64,000 bases of DNA from CAZHEV01 sp964531335 [NCBI: uncultured bacterium] (GTDB taxonomy: Bacteria; Eisenbacteria; RBG-16-71-46; CAZHEV01). Below the pieces are notes generated by a model, which saw only the letters and a list, made by a program, of their open reading frames with translations, ran no database searches and had not been told where the DNA came from. The stretch's first letter is position 1. The number at the start of each line of letters is the position of its first letter. This document shows, piece by piece, positions 42,506 to 51,448 of the stretch. Both the position numbers and the translations under genes were made by a program. The DNA is taken from contig CAZHEV010000001.1 of assembly GCA_964531335.1 (NCBI GenBank), positions 137,893 to 201,892 on the forward strand. The letters run 5' to 3'.

Positions 42506-42560
42506 CCAGGAGTGCGGCCTGCGCGCGGCCCTTAGCGCCGACAGGTGATCGACGCCGCCG

Positions 42561-43670
42561 TCAGTCCTTCTTCTCGAGGCGGATAGTGGAGTCCGATGTG
42601 CGGATCACAATTGTGCCCAGCTCCTCGTCGACCGTCACCACGACGGGGCTGGCCCCTCGCACCTCTATCCCAATGCCGCCCATGACTCCGGAGAACCGCA
42701 GGGTGTCATCTTGCGGCTCCGGGGCCTCCCGCCTCGATTGTATCTCCTTCAAGCGCTCTGCCCACTGGGGGGTAGGCTCGGCCGTCATCTCGATCGTGCG
42801 GGAACGCCCATGGCGCAGGACCTCGAACTCGACGCGCCGGCCGGGCCTTATGTTCGCGAAACGCATGGTGCCTTCGACAGTGTGCATGGCAATGCCGTCG
42901 ATGTGGGTTATGACATCTCCCGGTTTCAGTCCGGCCTTCTTGGCGACGCTCGCACCCTCGACGCGAAAGACCTTGGGGGGCCTCGTGAATCTGAGGCTGT
43001 CGGTGTAGTAGTTGCCCTCGCTCCAGATGCTCAAGCCTATTCCCATCCACGGGTGGGGAAAACCTGAGGGCTTTGGCAGCGCCGAGGGCGACGGCTCCGC
43101 GGCGGGGGAGGCGAGCCTATCGGGTTTCTCCGGCCTTTCGGGCGGCGAGGGCCTTGGAAGCTCAGGAAGCACTTCAAAGCTGACCTGTTTTCCGCCTTCG
43201 GTCCAGAAACTTAGAAAGGAGCGCGGATCGTCCCCGCAGATCCACTCGGGCACGATGGTGACCTTCGCCTCCCGTGCGCCACGCCGTACCGTCAAGTCCA
43301 CGGGCTCGCCAACGGGTGGATCGATGAAGAGCACCCCACCTCTCACCGTAGTTATTAGATGGCCCTCGATTGACACGATCACATCGCCCTTTTTCAGCAC
43401 TCCGTTGGCCGGCCCGGAGGGATCGACCTTCTCGACGCGCGGCTCGGAGAGAAACCCGAGGAAGACGGTGGTGTGCTGTTTCTCCACCTGGAAGCCACGG
43501 TAGTTTATGCCGCTCAGCTCCGAGATGCCGAGATAGCCGACAGCCCCCATTTCGCCGTCGCAATCCGGCCTTTCCTGAGCGCGTAAGCTGTCGATCGGGA
43601 TCGAACAAAACGGCAAGAGGGCAACTACGCAGATCGTCCATCCGAGCTTTGAACTTAGCCTTCCAGCCAT
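42561..43670 (-). CDS. Exported protein with two PDZ domains
   Basis: 369 residues from ATG 43670, with AAGGAG nine bases upstream; the frame continues 22 codons further without a site. Signal peptide then two PDZ domains: residues about 55-150 (GVLKKGDVIVSIEGHLITT) and about 220-310 (KKAGLKPGDVITHIDGIAMH). No protease domain is present. The link between them is Pro-rich. Downstream of an anti-sigma factor, it may be a periplasmic sensor or regulator of envelope stress; that is inference. Confidence 0.8.
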   Translation of the reverse strand: MAGRLSSKLGWTICVVALLPFCSIPIDSLRAQERPDCDGEMGAVGYLGISELSGINYRGFQVEKQHTTVFLGFLSEPRVEKVDPSGPANGVLKKGDVIVSIEGHLITTVRGGVLFIDPPVGEPVDLTVRRGAREAKVTIVPEWICGDDPRSFLSFWTEGGKQVSFEVLPELPRPSPPERPEKPDRLASPAAEPSPSALPKPSGFPHPWMGIGLSIWSEGNYYTDSLRFTRPPKVFRVEGASVAKKAGLKPGDVITHIDGIAMHTVEGTMRFANIRPGRRVEFEVLRHGRSRTIEMTAEPTPQWAERLKEIQSRREAPEPQDDTLRFSGVMGGIGIEVRGASPVVVTVDEELGTIVIRTSDSTIRLEKKD

Positions 43671-43686
43671 GAGTTGACACTCCTTC

Positions 43687-44238
43687 TCAGAACCAGACGT
43701 AGTGGGTGGCGGCCCTGGTCTCAGAATCCGCTTCAAGGCCGGTCGATCTGTCCATGGTCCACAGGATGCTCTGCGCGACCGGGTCGTCCGGTGCTATGGA
43801 GACGACACGCTCGGCCGCCGCGTAGAGGGCGGCCAGAGCCACCTGCCTACCCTGCGCCTTTGTATCAGGCTCCTGGGCGTCGAGATTCGCCGCCAGAGCG
43901 TTCAGCGCGGTCACGTACGCGGTGCCGGCCCGCTGGACCTCGGCCGCGAGCCTCAGGTTGTCCTTCTCGTGCATGGCAAGCATCGCATTCGCCGTCTGGC
44001 GCGCCCCCACCCACTGGCCCAGCGCGAAGCCGCCGGCAGCGAGGGCGATCATGGCCGCGGCAGCGACGGCGGCCCAGGCCGGGGAGATAGTGATGCCGAT
44101 CCCGCTACGGGCACCCAGCATCCCTCGCTTCCTGAGCGCTCTGACCGTGCGCTTCTCCAGACGCCGGTCGGGAATCCGCTCGCGAGGCAGCGATTCGATA
44201 GACTTCTTTTCCGATGGGGTGAGCTCATCGCCGTTCAT
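43687..44238 (-). CDS. Probable membrane-bound anti-sigma factor
   Basis: 183 residues. A charged N-terminal region (about 50 residues) is followed by one membrane helix (AWAAVAAAAMIALAAGGFALG) and a periplasmic tail. Its start overlaps the ECF sigma gene stop (ATGA), the usual anti-sigma position. It contains no cysteine, so the zinc-binding HxxxCxxC anti-sigma motif is absent. Assignment rests on context and topology. Confidence 0.68.
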   Translation of the reverse strand: MNGDELTPSEKKSIESLPRERIPDRRLEKRTVRALRKRGMLGARSGIGITISPAWAAVAAAAMIALAAGGFALGQWVGARQTANAMLAMHEKDNLRLAAEVQRAGTAYVTALNALAANLDAQEPDTKAQGRQVALAALYAAAERVVSIAPDDPVAQSILWTMDRSTGLEADSETRAATHYVWF

Positions 44239-44792
44239 AGAATCTCCTCCTTTCGGGGCGCAAGGCGCCTGCGTAGGAGCTTTCTCGCGTTGAAGAGTTG
44301 CTTCTTCGTTGTTCCTTCCGTCACGCCCAGAAGTTGTCCTATCTCGCTGTGCGTCATCCCTTCTATGTCATGGAGCACCACCACCTGCCTGTAGCCGTCC
44401 GGCAGGGCTGCGATAGCTCCTTCCAGATCGATCCTCTCATCGAGGGGCAGGGGAGATACCGGGAAATCTATCTCCGAATCCGACGGCCTTACCGGGTCGC
44501 GGCCGCGGCGTCTCAAGAAATCCACCGCGACGTTCACCCCGATTCTCCTGAGCCATGTTCCGTAGGCCGAGTCCCATCTGAAGCCGTCCATCCCCTCGCA
44601 TGCCCTTATCCACGTCTCCTGCGTGACGTCCTCGGCGTCGGCCTCGGAGCCTCCGACTAGACGCAGGACCAGCATGAAGAGCCTCGGCGTATGCCGCCTG
44701 TAGAGCTCCCGGAAGGCGTCCTCATCGCCGTGATCGCCGACCGCGTCCGCCAAAGTCCGGTCGCTTGCGCCTGTTTCACCGCCTTTTCTCAT
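44235..44792 (-). CDS. ECF-type RNA polymerase sigma factor
   Basis: 185 residues. Region 2 carries DVTQETWIRACEGMDGFRWD and TWLRRIGVNVAVDFLRRRGR; region 4 carries LPDGYRQVVVLHDIEGMTH and IGQLLGVTEGTTKKQLFNAR. This is a compact sigma-70 family member that directs RNA polymerase to a small regulon. It is coupled to the anti-sigma gene by four overlapping bases. Its target promoter motif was not found upstream. Confidence 0.93.
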   Translation of the reverse strand: MRKGGETGASDRTLADAVGDHGDEDAFRELYRRHTPRLFMLVLRLVGGSEADAEDVTQETWIRACEGMDGFRWDSAYGTWLRRIGVNVAVDFLRRRGRDPVRPSDSEIDFPVSPLPLDERIDLEGAIAALPDGYRQVVVLHDIEGMTHSEIGQLLGVTEGTTKKQLFNARKLLRRRLAPRKEEIL

Positions 44793-45124
44793 CTGTCTCC
44801 TCGGTCGGCCCGGGGCGAGGGTCTGCTGAGATCGACCCGGAATGTGGCCGCGCGCGGATCAATATTCCGCCACACATCGGATCATCTCAATCTCATAGTC
44901 GTCCGGGGAGGGGAAAAGGTTGGGCGGGGCCTCAGCAGCCTTTTCGCTGATCGCTCGCGTGGGGAGCCCGCACACCACCCCAGCGCCACCGAGCGATCGG
45001 CCGGCCGACTAAGCTATTGACGAGAGCCCTCCCATGGCGTACTTACAAGGCATCGAGGCCATATCGCCGCTGTCCCCGCCGGCCGTGGTATCTGCGCAAA
45101 GGACCTTCGAATGAGAGGGATACA
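44793..45124. other. Divergent gap between the ECF sigma gene and the BNR-repeat gene
   Basis: 332 bases. TTGACG at about 45015 lies upstream of the BNR gene but has no good -10 partner. No ECF-style GGAAC/GTC pair was found upstream of the sigma gene. No other structure noted. Confidence 0.35.
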
Positions 45125-48100
45125 ATGAAGCAACTCACCAGATGTCTCGCCGCCGTCATTCTCTTGTCTCCGGTCTTCACCGCGAGCCTCGCCGCGCAGA
45201 GCAAGAATGCGTCCGCCCTGGCCGACAGCACCTTCGCCGGCCTCGAGCTGCGAAGCATAGGCCCAGCGCTCATGGCGGGGCGGATAGCCGACATCGCGAT
45301 CCACCAGGATGACCCGAGCACCTGGTACGTCGCCGTGGGCTCAGGCGGCGTCTGGAAGACCGAAAACGCTGGGATCACCTGGAAGCCCATCTTCGAGGAC
45401 CAATCCTCCTACTCGATAGGGTGCGTCACCATTGACCCCAACAATCCCCACACGGTCTGGGTGGGCACCGGCGAAAACGTTGGAGGCCGCCACGTAGGCT
45501 ACGGCGACGGGATCTACAGGAGCGAGGACGGAGGCTCCACCTGGAAGAACTTGGGCCTCGAGGACTCACATCACATCTCCAGGATAGTCGTCCATCCCGC
45601 GGATTCCCGTGTCGTATGGGTCGCGGCACAGGGCCCTCTCTGGTCCAAAGGGGGCCAGCGCGGCCTCTACAAGACGACAGACGGCGGTAGGTCCTGGAAT
45701 AAGGTGCTGGGTGACGACGAGTGGGTGGGGGTCACGGACGCGGTGATCGACCCGCGCGACCCCGATGTGCTCTACGCCGCCACCTGGCAGCGACACAGAA
45801 ACGTAGCCTCCTACATGGGAGGCGGCCCGGGCTCGGGAATCCACCGCTCCACCGACGGCGGCCAGACCTGGCGGGAGCTGAAGAAGGGGCTTCCCAAGTC
45901 GATGATGGGCAAGATCGGGCTCGCCATATCGCCCCAGGACCCCGACGTCGTCTATGCCGCGATAGAGCTCGATAGAAGATCGGGCGCGGTCTACTACTCG
46001 GCGGACAGAGGCACATCCTGGGAGAAGCGCTCCGAGACCGTCGGCGGCGGCACGGGGCCGCACTACTACCAGGAGCTCTACGCGAGCCCCCACGCCTTCG
46101 ATCGCATATATCTCATGGACGTGCGCATGAAGGTCTCAGACGACGGGGGGGCGACCTTCCGCGCGGTCAACACAGAGCGAAAACACGTGGACAACCACGC
46201 GCTGGCCTTCAGGGCGGACGATCCCGATTATCTTCTCTCCGGGACGGACGGCGGCATATACGAGAGCTTCGATCTGGGAAAGAGCTGGCGCTTCATCGCG
46301 AACCTCCCCGTCACCCAGTTCTACAAAGTGGCCCTCGACGACGCCGAGCCCTTCTACAACGTATACGGCGGCACGCAGGACAACAACTCCCAGGGCGGCC
46401 CGTCGCGCACCGACAACAGGCACGGCATACGTAACTGCGACTGGTTCGTGACCATGTACGGCGACGGCCACCAGTCGGCCACTGAGCCCGGAAACCCGGA
46501 TATAGTGTACGCCGAGATGCAGCAGGGGCTCATGGCCCGCATGGATCGTACGACGGGCGAGATAGTCCTGATCCAGCCCCAACCCGGGGAAGGGGAGGAC
46601 TACGAGCGCTGGAACTGGGACTCGCCGATCCTGGTGAGCCCGCATTCGCCCACAAGGCTCTACTTCGCCTCACAGAGAGTTTGGCGCTCCGACGACAGGG
46701 GAGATGGCTGGACCCCCATCTCAGGCGATCTCACCCGTGACCAGGAGCGCATAGAGCTTCCCATCATGGACAGGACCTGGGGCTGGGATGCGCCCTGGGA
46801 CTTCGTGGCGATGTCCACCTACAACACGATAACGTCCCTCGCCGAGTCGCCGTTACAGGAAGGCCTCATCTACACGGGCACGGACGACGGGCTTATACAG
46901 GTCACCCAGGACGGAGGCACGAGCTGGCGCAAGATAGAGGTGGGGAGCCTGCCTGGGGTGCCCGAGACCGCATTCGTGAACGACATAAAGGCCGATCTCT
47001 ACGACGCCAACACGGTTTACGTGGCGCTGGACAATCACAAGTACGGCGACCTGGAGCCCTATCTGTTGAAGAGCACGGACCGAGGGAAGAGTTGGAAGTC
47101 GATCGCCGGCAATATACCCGAGCGTACCCTCGTCTGGCGTATCGTGCAGGATCACGTAAAGCCGGGTCTTCTCTTCGCCGGCACGGAGTTCGGAGTCTAT
47201 TTCACCATCGACGGCGGGAAGAAGTGGGTCAAGCTCACGGGCAACGTGCCGACGATTCCTTTCCGCGACCTTGTCATACAGCGAAGAGAGAACGACCTGG
47301 TAGGGGCGACCTTCGGGCGCAGCTTCTACGTCTTCGACGATTACAGCGTGCTGCGCCATGTATCAAAGGAACAGCTCGAGGAGGAGGCGACCCTTTTCCC
47401 CGTTCGTAAGGCATGGTGGTACATAGAGCGCCCCGTGATCAGCTTCGGCGAGACCGCATCGCAGGGGGATTCCTACTTCATCGCTCCGAACCCGCCCTTC
47501 GGCGCGACCTTCACCTATTATCTAAGGGACGCTCTGGAGACCAAGGAGGAGACCCGCCAAAAGGCCGAGAAAAAGCTCATCAAAGAGAAGAAGGACATCC
47601 CCTTCCCGGGTTGGGAGGCGGTCGAGGCGGAACGAAGGCAGGAGGAGCCCACTATATGGCTCACCGTAATGGACGGCGACGGGGAGGTGGTGCGCCGCGT
47701 CTCCGGGCCCAGGACGAAGGGCTTTCACCGGATCGCATGGGACCTGCGCTATCCGCCGACGGCGGCGGTGGGCACGATAAGCGAGGACGAGGACAGAGCG
47801 CCTGACGGCATGCTCGCAATGCCCGGCGGATACACGGTGACACTCTCCAAGGAGATCGACGGGACTGTGACAGAGCTTGCTGGCCCTGTGACCTTCCAGG
47901 TTGAGCGTTTGTACGAGGGCGCGCTGGAGGGCAGGGGAGACGCCGAGACCGAGGCCTTCCGGCAAAGGATAGCGGATCTACAGCACGGAGTCAGCGCGGC
48001 CTCCAAGGCGCTGGCCGATGCTCTTGAGCGGGCGGCGGCAATGGATGCGGCGCTTGCCCGGACACCCGCCGCGCCGGGTGAGTTGGACGCGCAATTGCAC

Positions 48101-48406
48101 GAGCTCCGAGGGAAGCTGCTTGACCTCGAGCAGAGGATGAGCGGAAACAGGGCCAAGAGGGAGGTCGGGGAGAAGGTCACGCCCAACGTGCGAAGCCGCC
48201 TGCGCTTCGCCATGAGCGGAGTCGCTAACTCGACTTACGGCCCGACCCCCAACCTGGAGAAGACTCTCTCCATAGCCGAGGACCAGTTCGCGGAGATAAA
48301 GGCCGCGCTCGAGGACGTGCTGGATAACCGGATGCCCGCCATGGAGCGGGCCCTTTCCGATGCCGGCGCCCCCTGGGTGGAAGGCCAGGCCATACCGGAA
48401 AAGTAA
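45125..48406 (+). CDS. Secreted BNR/Asp-box beta-propeller protein
   Basis: 1093 residues from ATG 45125. A signal peptide (CLAAVILLSPVFTASLAAQS) precedes a long propeller region. About eleven Asp-box motifs of the form S/T-x-D-x-G-x-S/T-W occur, e.g. TENAGITWKPI, SEDGGSTWKNL, STDGGQTWREL, STDRGKSWKSI and TIDGGKKWVKL. The last ~300 residues are helical/charged and lack the repeat. The fold resembles sialidase- and sortilin-type propellers, but no sialidase arginine triad was recognised. It is probably a cell-surface binding or degradative protein. Confidence 0.85.
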   Translation: MKQLTRCLAAVILLSPVFTASLAAQSKNASALADSTFAGLELRSIGPALMAGRIADIAIHQDDPSTWYVAVGSGGVWKTENAGITWKPIFEDQSSYSIGCVTIDPNNPHTVWVGTGENVGGRHVGYGDGIYRSEDGGSTWKNLGLEDSHHISRIVVHPADSRVVWVAAQGPLWSKGGQRGLYKTTDGGRSWNKVLGDDEWVGVTDAVIDPRDPDVLYAATWQRHRNVASYMGGGPGSGIHRSTDGGQTWRELKKGLPKSMMGKIGLAISPQDPDVVYAAIELDRRSGAVYYSADRGTSWEKRSETVGGGTGPHYYQELYASPHAFDRIYLMDVRMKVSDDGGATFRAVNTERKHVDNHALAFRADDPDYLLSGTDGGIYESFDLGKSWRFIANLPVTQFYKVALDDAEPFYNVYGGTQDNNSQGGPSRTDNRHGIRNCDWFVTMYGDGHQSATEPGNPDIVYAEMQQGLMARMDRTTGEIVLIQPQPGEGEDYERWNWDSPILVSPHSPTRLYFASQRVWRSDDRGDGWTPISGDLTRDQERIELPIMDRTWGWDAPWDFVAMSTYNTITSLAESPLQEGLIYTGTDDGLIQVTQDGGTSWRKIEVGSLPGVPETAFVNDIKADLYDANTVYVALDNHKYGDLEPYLLKSTDRGKSWKSIAGNIPERTLVWRIVQDHVKPGLLFAGTEFGVYFTIDGGKKWVKLTGNVPTIPFRDLVIQRRENDLVGATFGRSFYVFDDYSVLRHVSKEQLEEEATLFPVRKAWWYIERPVISFGETASQGDSYFIAPNPPFGATFTYYLRDALETKEETRQKAEKKLIKEKKDIPFPGWEAVEAERRQEEPTIWLTVMDGDGEVVRRVSGPRTKGFHRIAWDLRYPPTAAVGTISEDEDRAPDGMLAMPGGYTVTLSKEIDGTVTELAGPVTFQVERLYEGALEGRGDAETEAFRQRIADLQHGVSAASKALADALERAAAMDAALARTPAAPGELDAQLHELRGKLLDLEQRMSGNRAKREVGEKVTPNVRSRLRFAMSGVANSTYGPTPNLEKTLSIAEDQFAEIKAALEDVLDNRMPAMERALSDAGAPWVEGQAIPEK

Positions 48407-48423
48407 GTCAAGATTAGTCATGC

Positions 48424-48454
48424 TTGACAAGACCCAGATCAGCAGACATATCAT
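48424..48454 (+). promoter_or_regulatory. Weak sigma-70-like promoter before the 89-residue membrane gene
   Basis: TTGACA (48424-48429) and TATCAT (48449-48454) are 19 bases apart, longer than ideal. It lies 28 bases before ATG 48482. Confidence 0.3.
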
Positions 48455-48481
48455 TCTCAGTGACCTCTCGGAGGAGCTGAG

Positions 48482-48751
48482 ATGACAAGAGAAATCGGTA
48501 TCGTCCTTCTGCTCTTCGCTCTTGTGGCTCTATTCGGCGGCCTCTTCTTGAGCCGCTATGCCATGATTCGCTATGGCACCGACAAGATGCCAAAAGGCAT
48601 CTCTTGGAATCCAAGGGATTGGTTTATGGATCGGGATCCGAGCTACTACTTCACCGAGCCCAGAGGTCATCGTCTCTCGCTGCTGGGGAGGACACTGATG
48701 CTGATCGGGGCTGCCATCTCCTTGGTTGTGTTCCTCTTCGGACCTGAATAG
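48482..48751 (+). CDS. Small two-helix membrane protein
   Basis: 89 residues. Helices IGIVLLLFALVALFGGLFLS and LSLLGRTLMLIGAAISLVVF flank a polar middle with DRDPSYYFTEP. Coding is supported by GGAGG placed before the start. Function unknown. Confidence 0.68.
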   Translation: MTREIGIVLLLFALVALFGGLFLSRYAMIRYGTDKMPKGISWNPRDWFMDRDPSYYFTEPRGHRLSLLGRTLMLIGAAISLVVFLFGPE

Positions 48752-48838
48752 AGGCCCTAACCCCTTGCCGCCGGCCTTCTGCCGCGATAGAATCTTGTCT
48801 GTGCATAGGCCCGCTCCGGGCGCCGCTGGAGGTACGAA

Positions 48839-50284
48839 ATGAGCCTCTCTAAGGCCAAGCTCCCGCTCTGTATTATTTCCCTCGCCCTGGCCCTTATGTC
48901 GGCCGGCACGGCCCGCGCGGACATAGCCCATCCCCTCCGAAAGGCGCCCTACCTCATCTACCCAGGCGAAAACACGACGATGAAGGTCCTCTGGCAGCTC
49001 ACATGCCCCGACACCTGCCTAATCGAATGGGGCGTGGATACAAACTATTCGCTCGGAAGCGGGCAGTCCTTCGAGTACGGCACAGACCACCAGCACAGCC
49101 ACGTCATCACCGGCCTTACGCCCGGCGCGTCTTATTGCTACCGGGTCATCGCCGAACAGGACACGGCGACGGGCTCCTTCCGTGCCGCGCCGCCGGACGG
49201 TGATACCGACGTCGCCTTCTTGGCCTACGGCGACACGCGGACCTACCCGACGGACCACGACCAGGTCGCCGCGGGCATCATATCGGCCTACACGGCCGAC
49301 CCGAAGTTGAAGACGATGCTTCTCTGCGCGGGGGACCTGGTGAGCAACGGGGACGATGAGACCGATTGGGACGACGAGTTCTTCGATCCCTCATACATCA
49401 ATCTCAAGACCATGCTTGCCGAGCTCCCTTACCAATCCTGCCGCGGAAACCACGAGGCCTCGGGAGCGATCTCTTACAAGTACTTTCCTTATCCTTATGA
49501 AAGCCCGCAGTACTGGTCTTTCGATTACGGGCCGGCGCATTTCACAGTCGTAGACCAGTACGTCGATTACTCCCCGGGCTCCGCACAGTACGCCTGGATC
49601 GTCGACGATCTCTCAAGCACGACGAAGCGCTGGCGGTTTCTGGTCCTTCATGAGCCCGGCTGGTCGGCCGGCGGCGGCCATGAGAACGACTCCGACGTGC
49701 AGAATTATCTACAGCCGCTTTGCCTTACATATGGGCTCTCGATGGTATTCGCCGGGCACAATCACTACTACGCCCGGGCCGTGGTCGATGGAGTCCAGCA
49801 CATCACCACAGGCGGGGGAGGGGCCCCTCTGCGCACGCCCGATCCAGGCTATCCCTGCGTTGTAACGGCCGAGCAGTCGCATCACTTCTGCGCCGTAAGG
49901 ATAAACGGCGGCTTCCTCGAATTCGCCGCCATCTCGGCGGACGGCGACACATTGGATCACTTCACCCTGACTGATCCGCTTGCCGGCGTGGATGGCATCG
50001 ACAGATCAAAGGTCGGCCTGGCCCAGAATGTCCCAAACCCCTTCGAGCAGAGCACCAATATTGCATTTACTCTGCCCGAGAAAGCACATGTAAAATTGAC
50101 CATATTCGATCTGAAGGGACGCCTGCTGAGAGTGCTGGTGGACGGTCGGCGAGATGCGGGAAGGCACGTCGAGAATTGGGACAGAAAAGACAAAGAAGGG
50201 CGCCTGTTGCCATCGGGAGTCTACTTCTATGAGCTTATGACCGGGGAAGGGGAGGCGGTAAAGAAGATGATCCTGGTCCAGTGA
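48839..50284 (+). CDS. Exported purple-acid-phosphatase-like protein with a FlgD-type C-terminal module
   Basis: 481 residues. A signal peptide (LCIISLALALMSAGTARA) precedes an N-terminal fibronectin-like domain. The metallophosphoesterase domain follows, with DVAFLAYGDTR, LLCAGDLVSNGDD, SCRGNHE, FLVLHEP and VFAGHNHYY. The last ~100 residues contain PNPFEQSTNIAF, KLTIFDLKGRLLRVL, and LPSGVYFYELMTGEGE, as in T9SS-type or FlgD Ig-like C-terminal sorting modules. It would hydrolyse phosphate esters outside the cell. The C-terminal module is a strong phylum hint. Confidence 0.9.
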   Translation: MSLSKAKLPLCIISLALALMSAGTARADIAHPLRKAPYLIYPGENTTMKVLWQLTCPDTCLIEWGVDTNYSLGSGQSFEYGTDHQHSHVITGLTPGASYCYRVIAEQDTATGSFRAAPPDGDTDVAFLAYGDTRTYPTDHDQVAAGIISAYTADPKLKTMLLCAGDLVSNGDDETDWDDEFFDPSYINLKTMLAELPYQSCRGNHEASGAISYKYFPYPYESPQYWSFDYGPAHFTVVDQYVDYSPGSAQYAWIVDDLSSTTKRWRFLVLHEPGWSAGGGHENDSDVQNYLQPLCLTYGLSMVFAGHNHYYARAVVDGVQHITTGGGGAPLRTPDPGYPCVVTAEQSHHFCAVRINGGFLEFAAISADGDTLDHFTLTDPLAGVDGIDRSKVGLAQNVPNPFEQSTNIAFTLPEKAHVKLTIFDLKGRLLRVLVDGRRDAGRHVENWDRKDKEGRLLPSGVYFYELMTGEGEAVKKMILVQ

Positions 50285-50408
50285 GATCGGGCCGACATGC
50301 ACATGGAATGTCCCCCGAGGGCCCCGACCTATCCAGAAAAGGGAACCGTTACGAGAATGCTGGAGTCCGTGTCCACATACTGACAAATTTGCCAAAAGGA
50401 GCATGGCG

Positions 50409-50579
50409 ATGGCCGATGAATCAAACTCCCGGGACTTGATAATAGGCGTCGTCGGTCTTGTGGCAATAGGGCTCATTCTATATTTCGCGTGGCCCTACGT
50501 GTTGATGGTGCTCGCAATCGTGTTCTTCATCGTGTTGATATGGGGCCTGTTGTTCGGAGACAGCATCATTGTGAAATGA
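50409..50579 (+). CDS. 56-residue membrane protein
   Basis: ATG 50409 has AGGAG seven bases upstream (an in-frame ATG at 50403 is alternative). The protein starts MADESNSRDLIIGV and has a hydrophobic core (YVLMVLAIVFFIVLIWGLL), forming about two helices. No family was recognised. Confidence 0.6.
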   Translation: MADESNSRDLIIGVVGLVAIGLILYFAWPYVLMVLAIVFFIVLIWGLLFGDSIIVK

Positions 50580-50660
50580 AGGCGCCCGAGAAGGCCGTCG
50601 TTCTAAGGACACTAGCGTGCTGGTAAGCGATAATGGGCGGCGGGGCAGGGAGGATGGAAG

Positions 50661-51413
50661 ATGAAATCCATGGAGACCTACCGCAGATTCCTCAAAGCCG
50701 AACGATGGGAGGAATGGGAAAAGCTGGAGAGCCGCCGCAAGAAGAAGTCACCTCCGCCTTCGCTTCAAAAGCCATGTCCCAAAGGAGCGAAGCTGATCAA
50801 GCTGACCGCCCCCAAGGACCTCACCGTAGGGACCATGCCGCTCATCGAGGCCGTCAGGCGAAGGAAGACCCGCCGCAAGTTCACCAAGGAGCCCTTGAGC
50901 ATGGAGGAGCTGTCCTTCTTGCTCTGGGCCACACAGGGGGTGCGAAGGAAAGTCGAAGGTGGAAAGAAGACACGCCGTACCGTCCCATCCGGAGGCTCCC
51001 GCCATCCGTTCGAGACCTACCTTTTCGTGAGCAGAGTGGAAGGGCTCGAGCCGGGCCTCTACAGGTATCTGCCTTTGGATCACAAGCTGTGCTTCGTGGA
51101 GCCCGATGACGCCTTCGCCGCCAGGATCAGCGATGCGTGCCTGGACCAGACCTTCGTGGGCAAGGGCGCCGTCGTCTTCATCTGGACCGCCATCCCATAC
51201 AGGGCGGAATGGCGGTTCTCCTTCGTAGCGCACAAGATGATCGCCCTGGACGCGGGCCATCTCTGCCAGAACCTCTATCTGGCCTGCGAAGCGATAGGGG
51301 CCGGAACCTGCGCGATAGGGGAGTACTCGAACGAGAAGATCGACGCCGTACTGGGCGTCGACGGGGTGGACGAGTTCGTGATCTACATGGCGCCTGTGGG
51401 CAAGGTGAAATAG
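50661..51413 (+). CDS. SagB-type nitroreductase family oxidoreductase
   Basis: 250 residues in the SagB/ThcOx branch of FMN nitroreductases: SMEELSFLLWATQGVRR, then TRRTVPSGGSRHPFETYLFV, and the end YMAPVGKVK. In thiazole/oxazole-modified peptide systems such enzymes oxidise azolines to azoles. No cyclodehydratase (YcaO), leader peptide or transporter is adjacent, so it may act alone on another substrate. Confidence 0.85.
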   Translation: MKSMETYRRFLKAERWEEWEKLESRRKKKSPPPSLQKPCPKGAKLIKLTAPKDLTVGTMPLIEAVRRRKTRRKFTKEPLSMEELSFLLWATQGVRRKVEGGKKTRRTVPSGGSRHPFETYLFVSRVEGLEPGLYRYLPLDHKLCFVEPDDAFAARISDACLDQTFVGKGAVVFIWTAIPYRAEWRFSFVAHKMIALDAGHLCQNLYLACEAIGAGTCAIGEYSNEKIDAVLGVDGVDEFVIYMAPVGKVK

Positions 51414-51448
51414 CGCTGGGGAGCCAGGGAAGGGGGTTCACTTTCACC

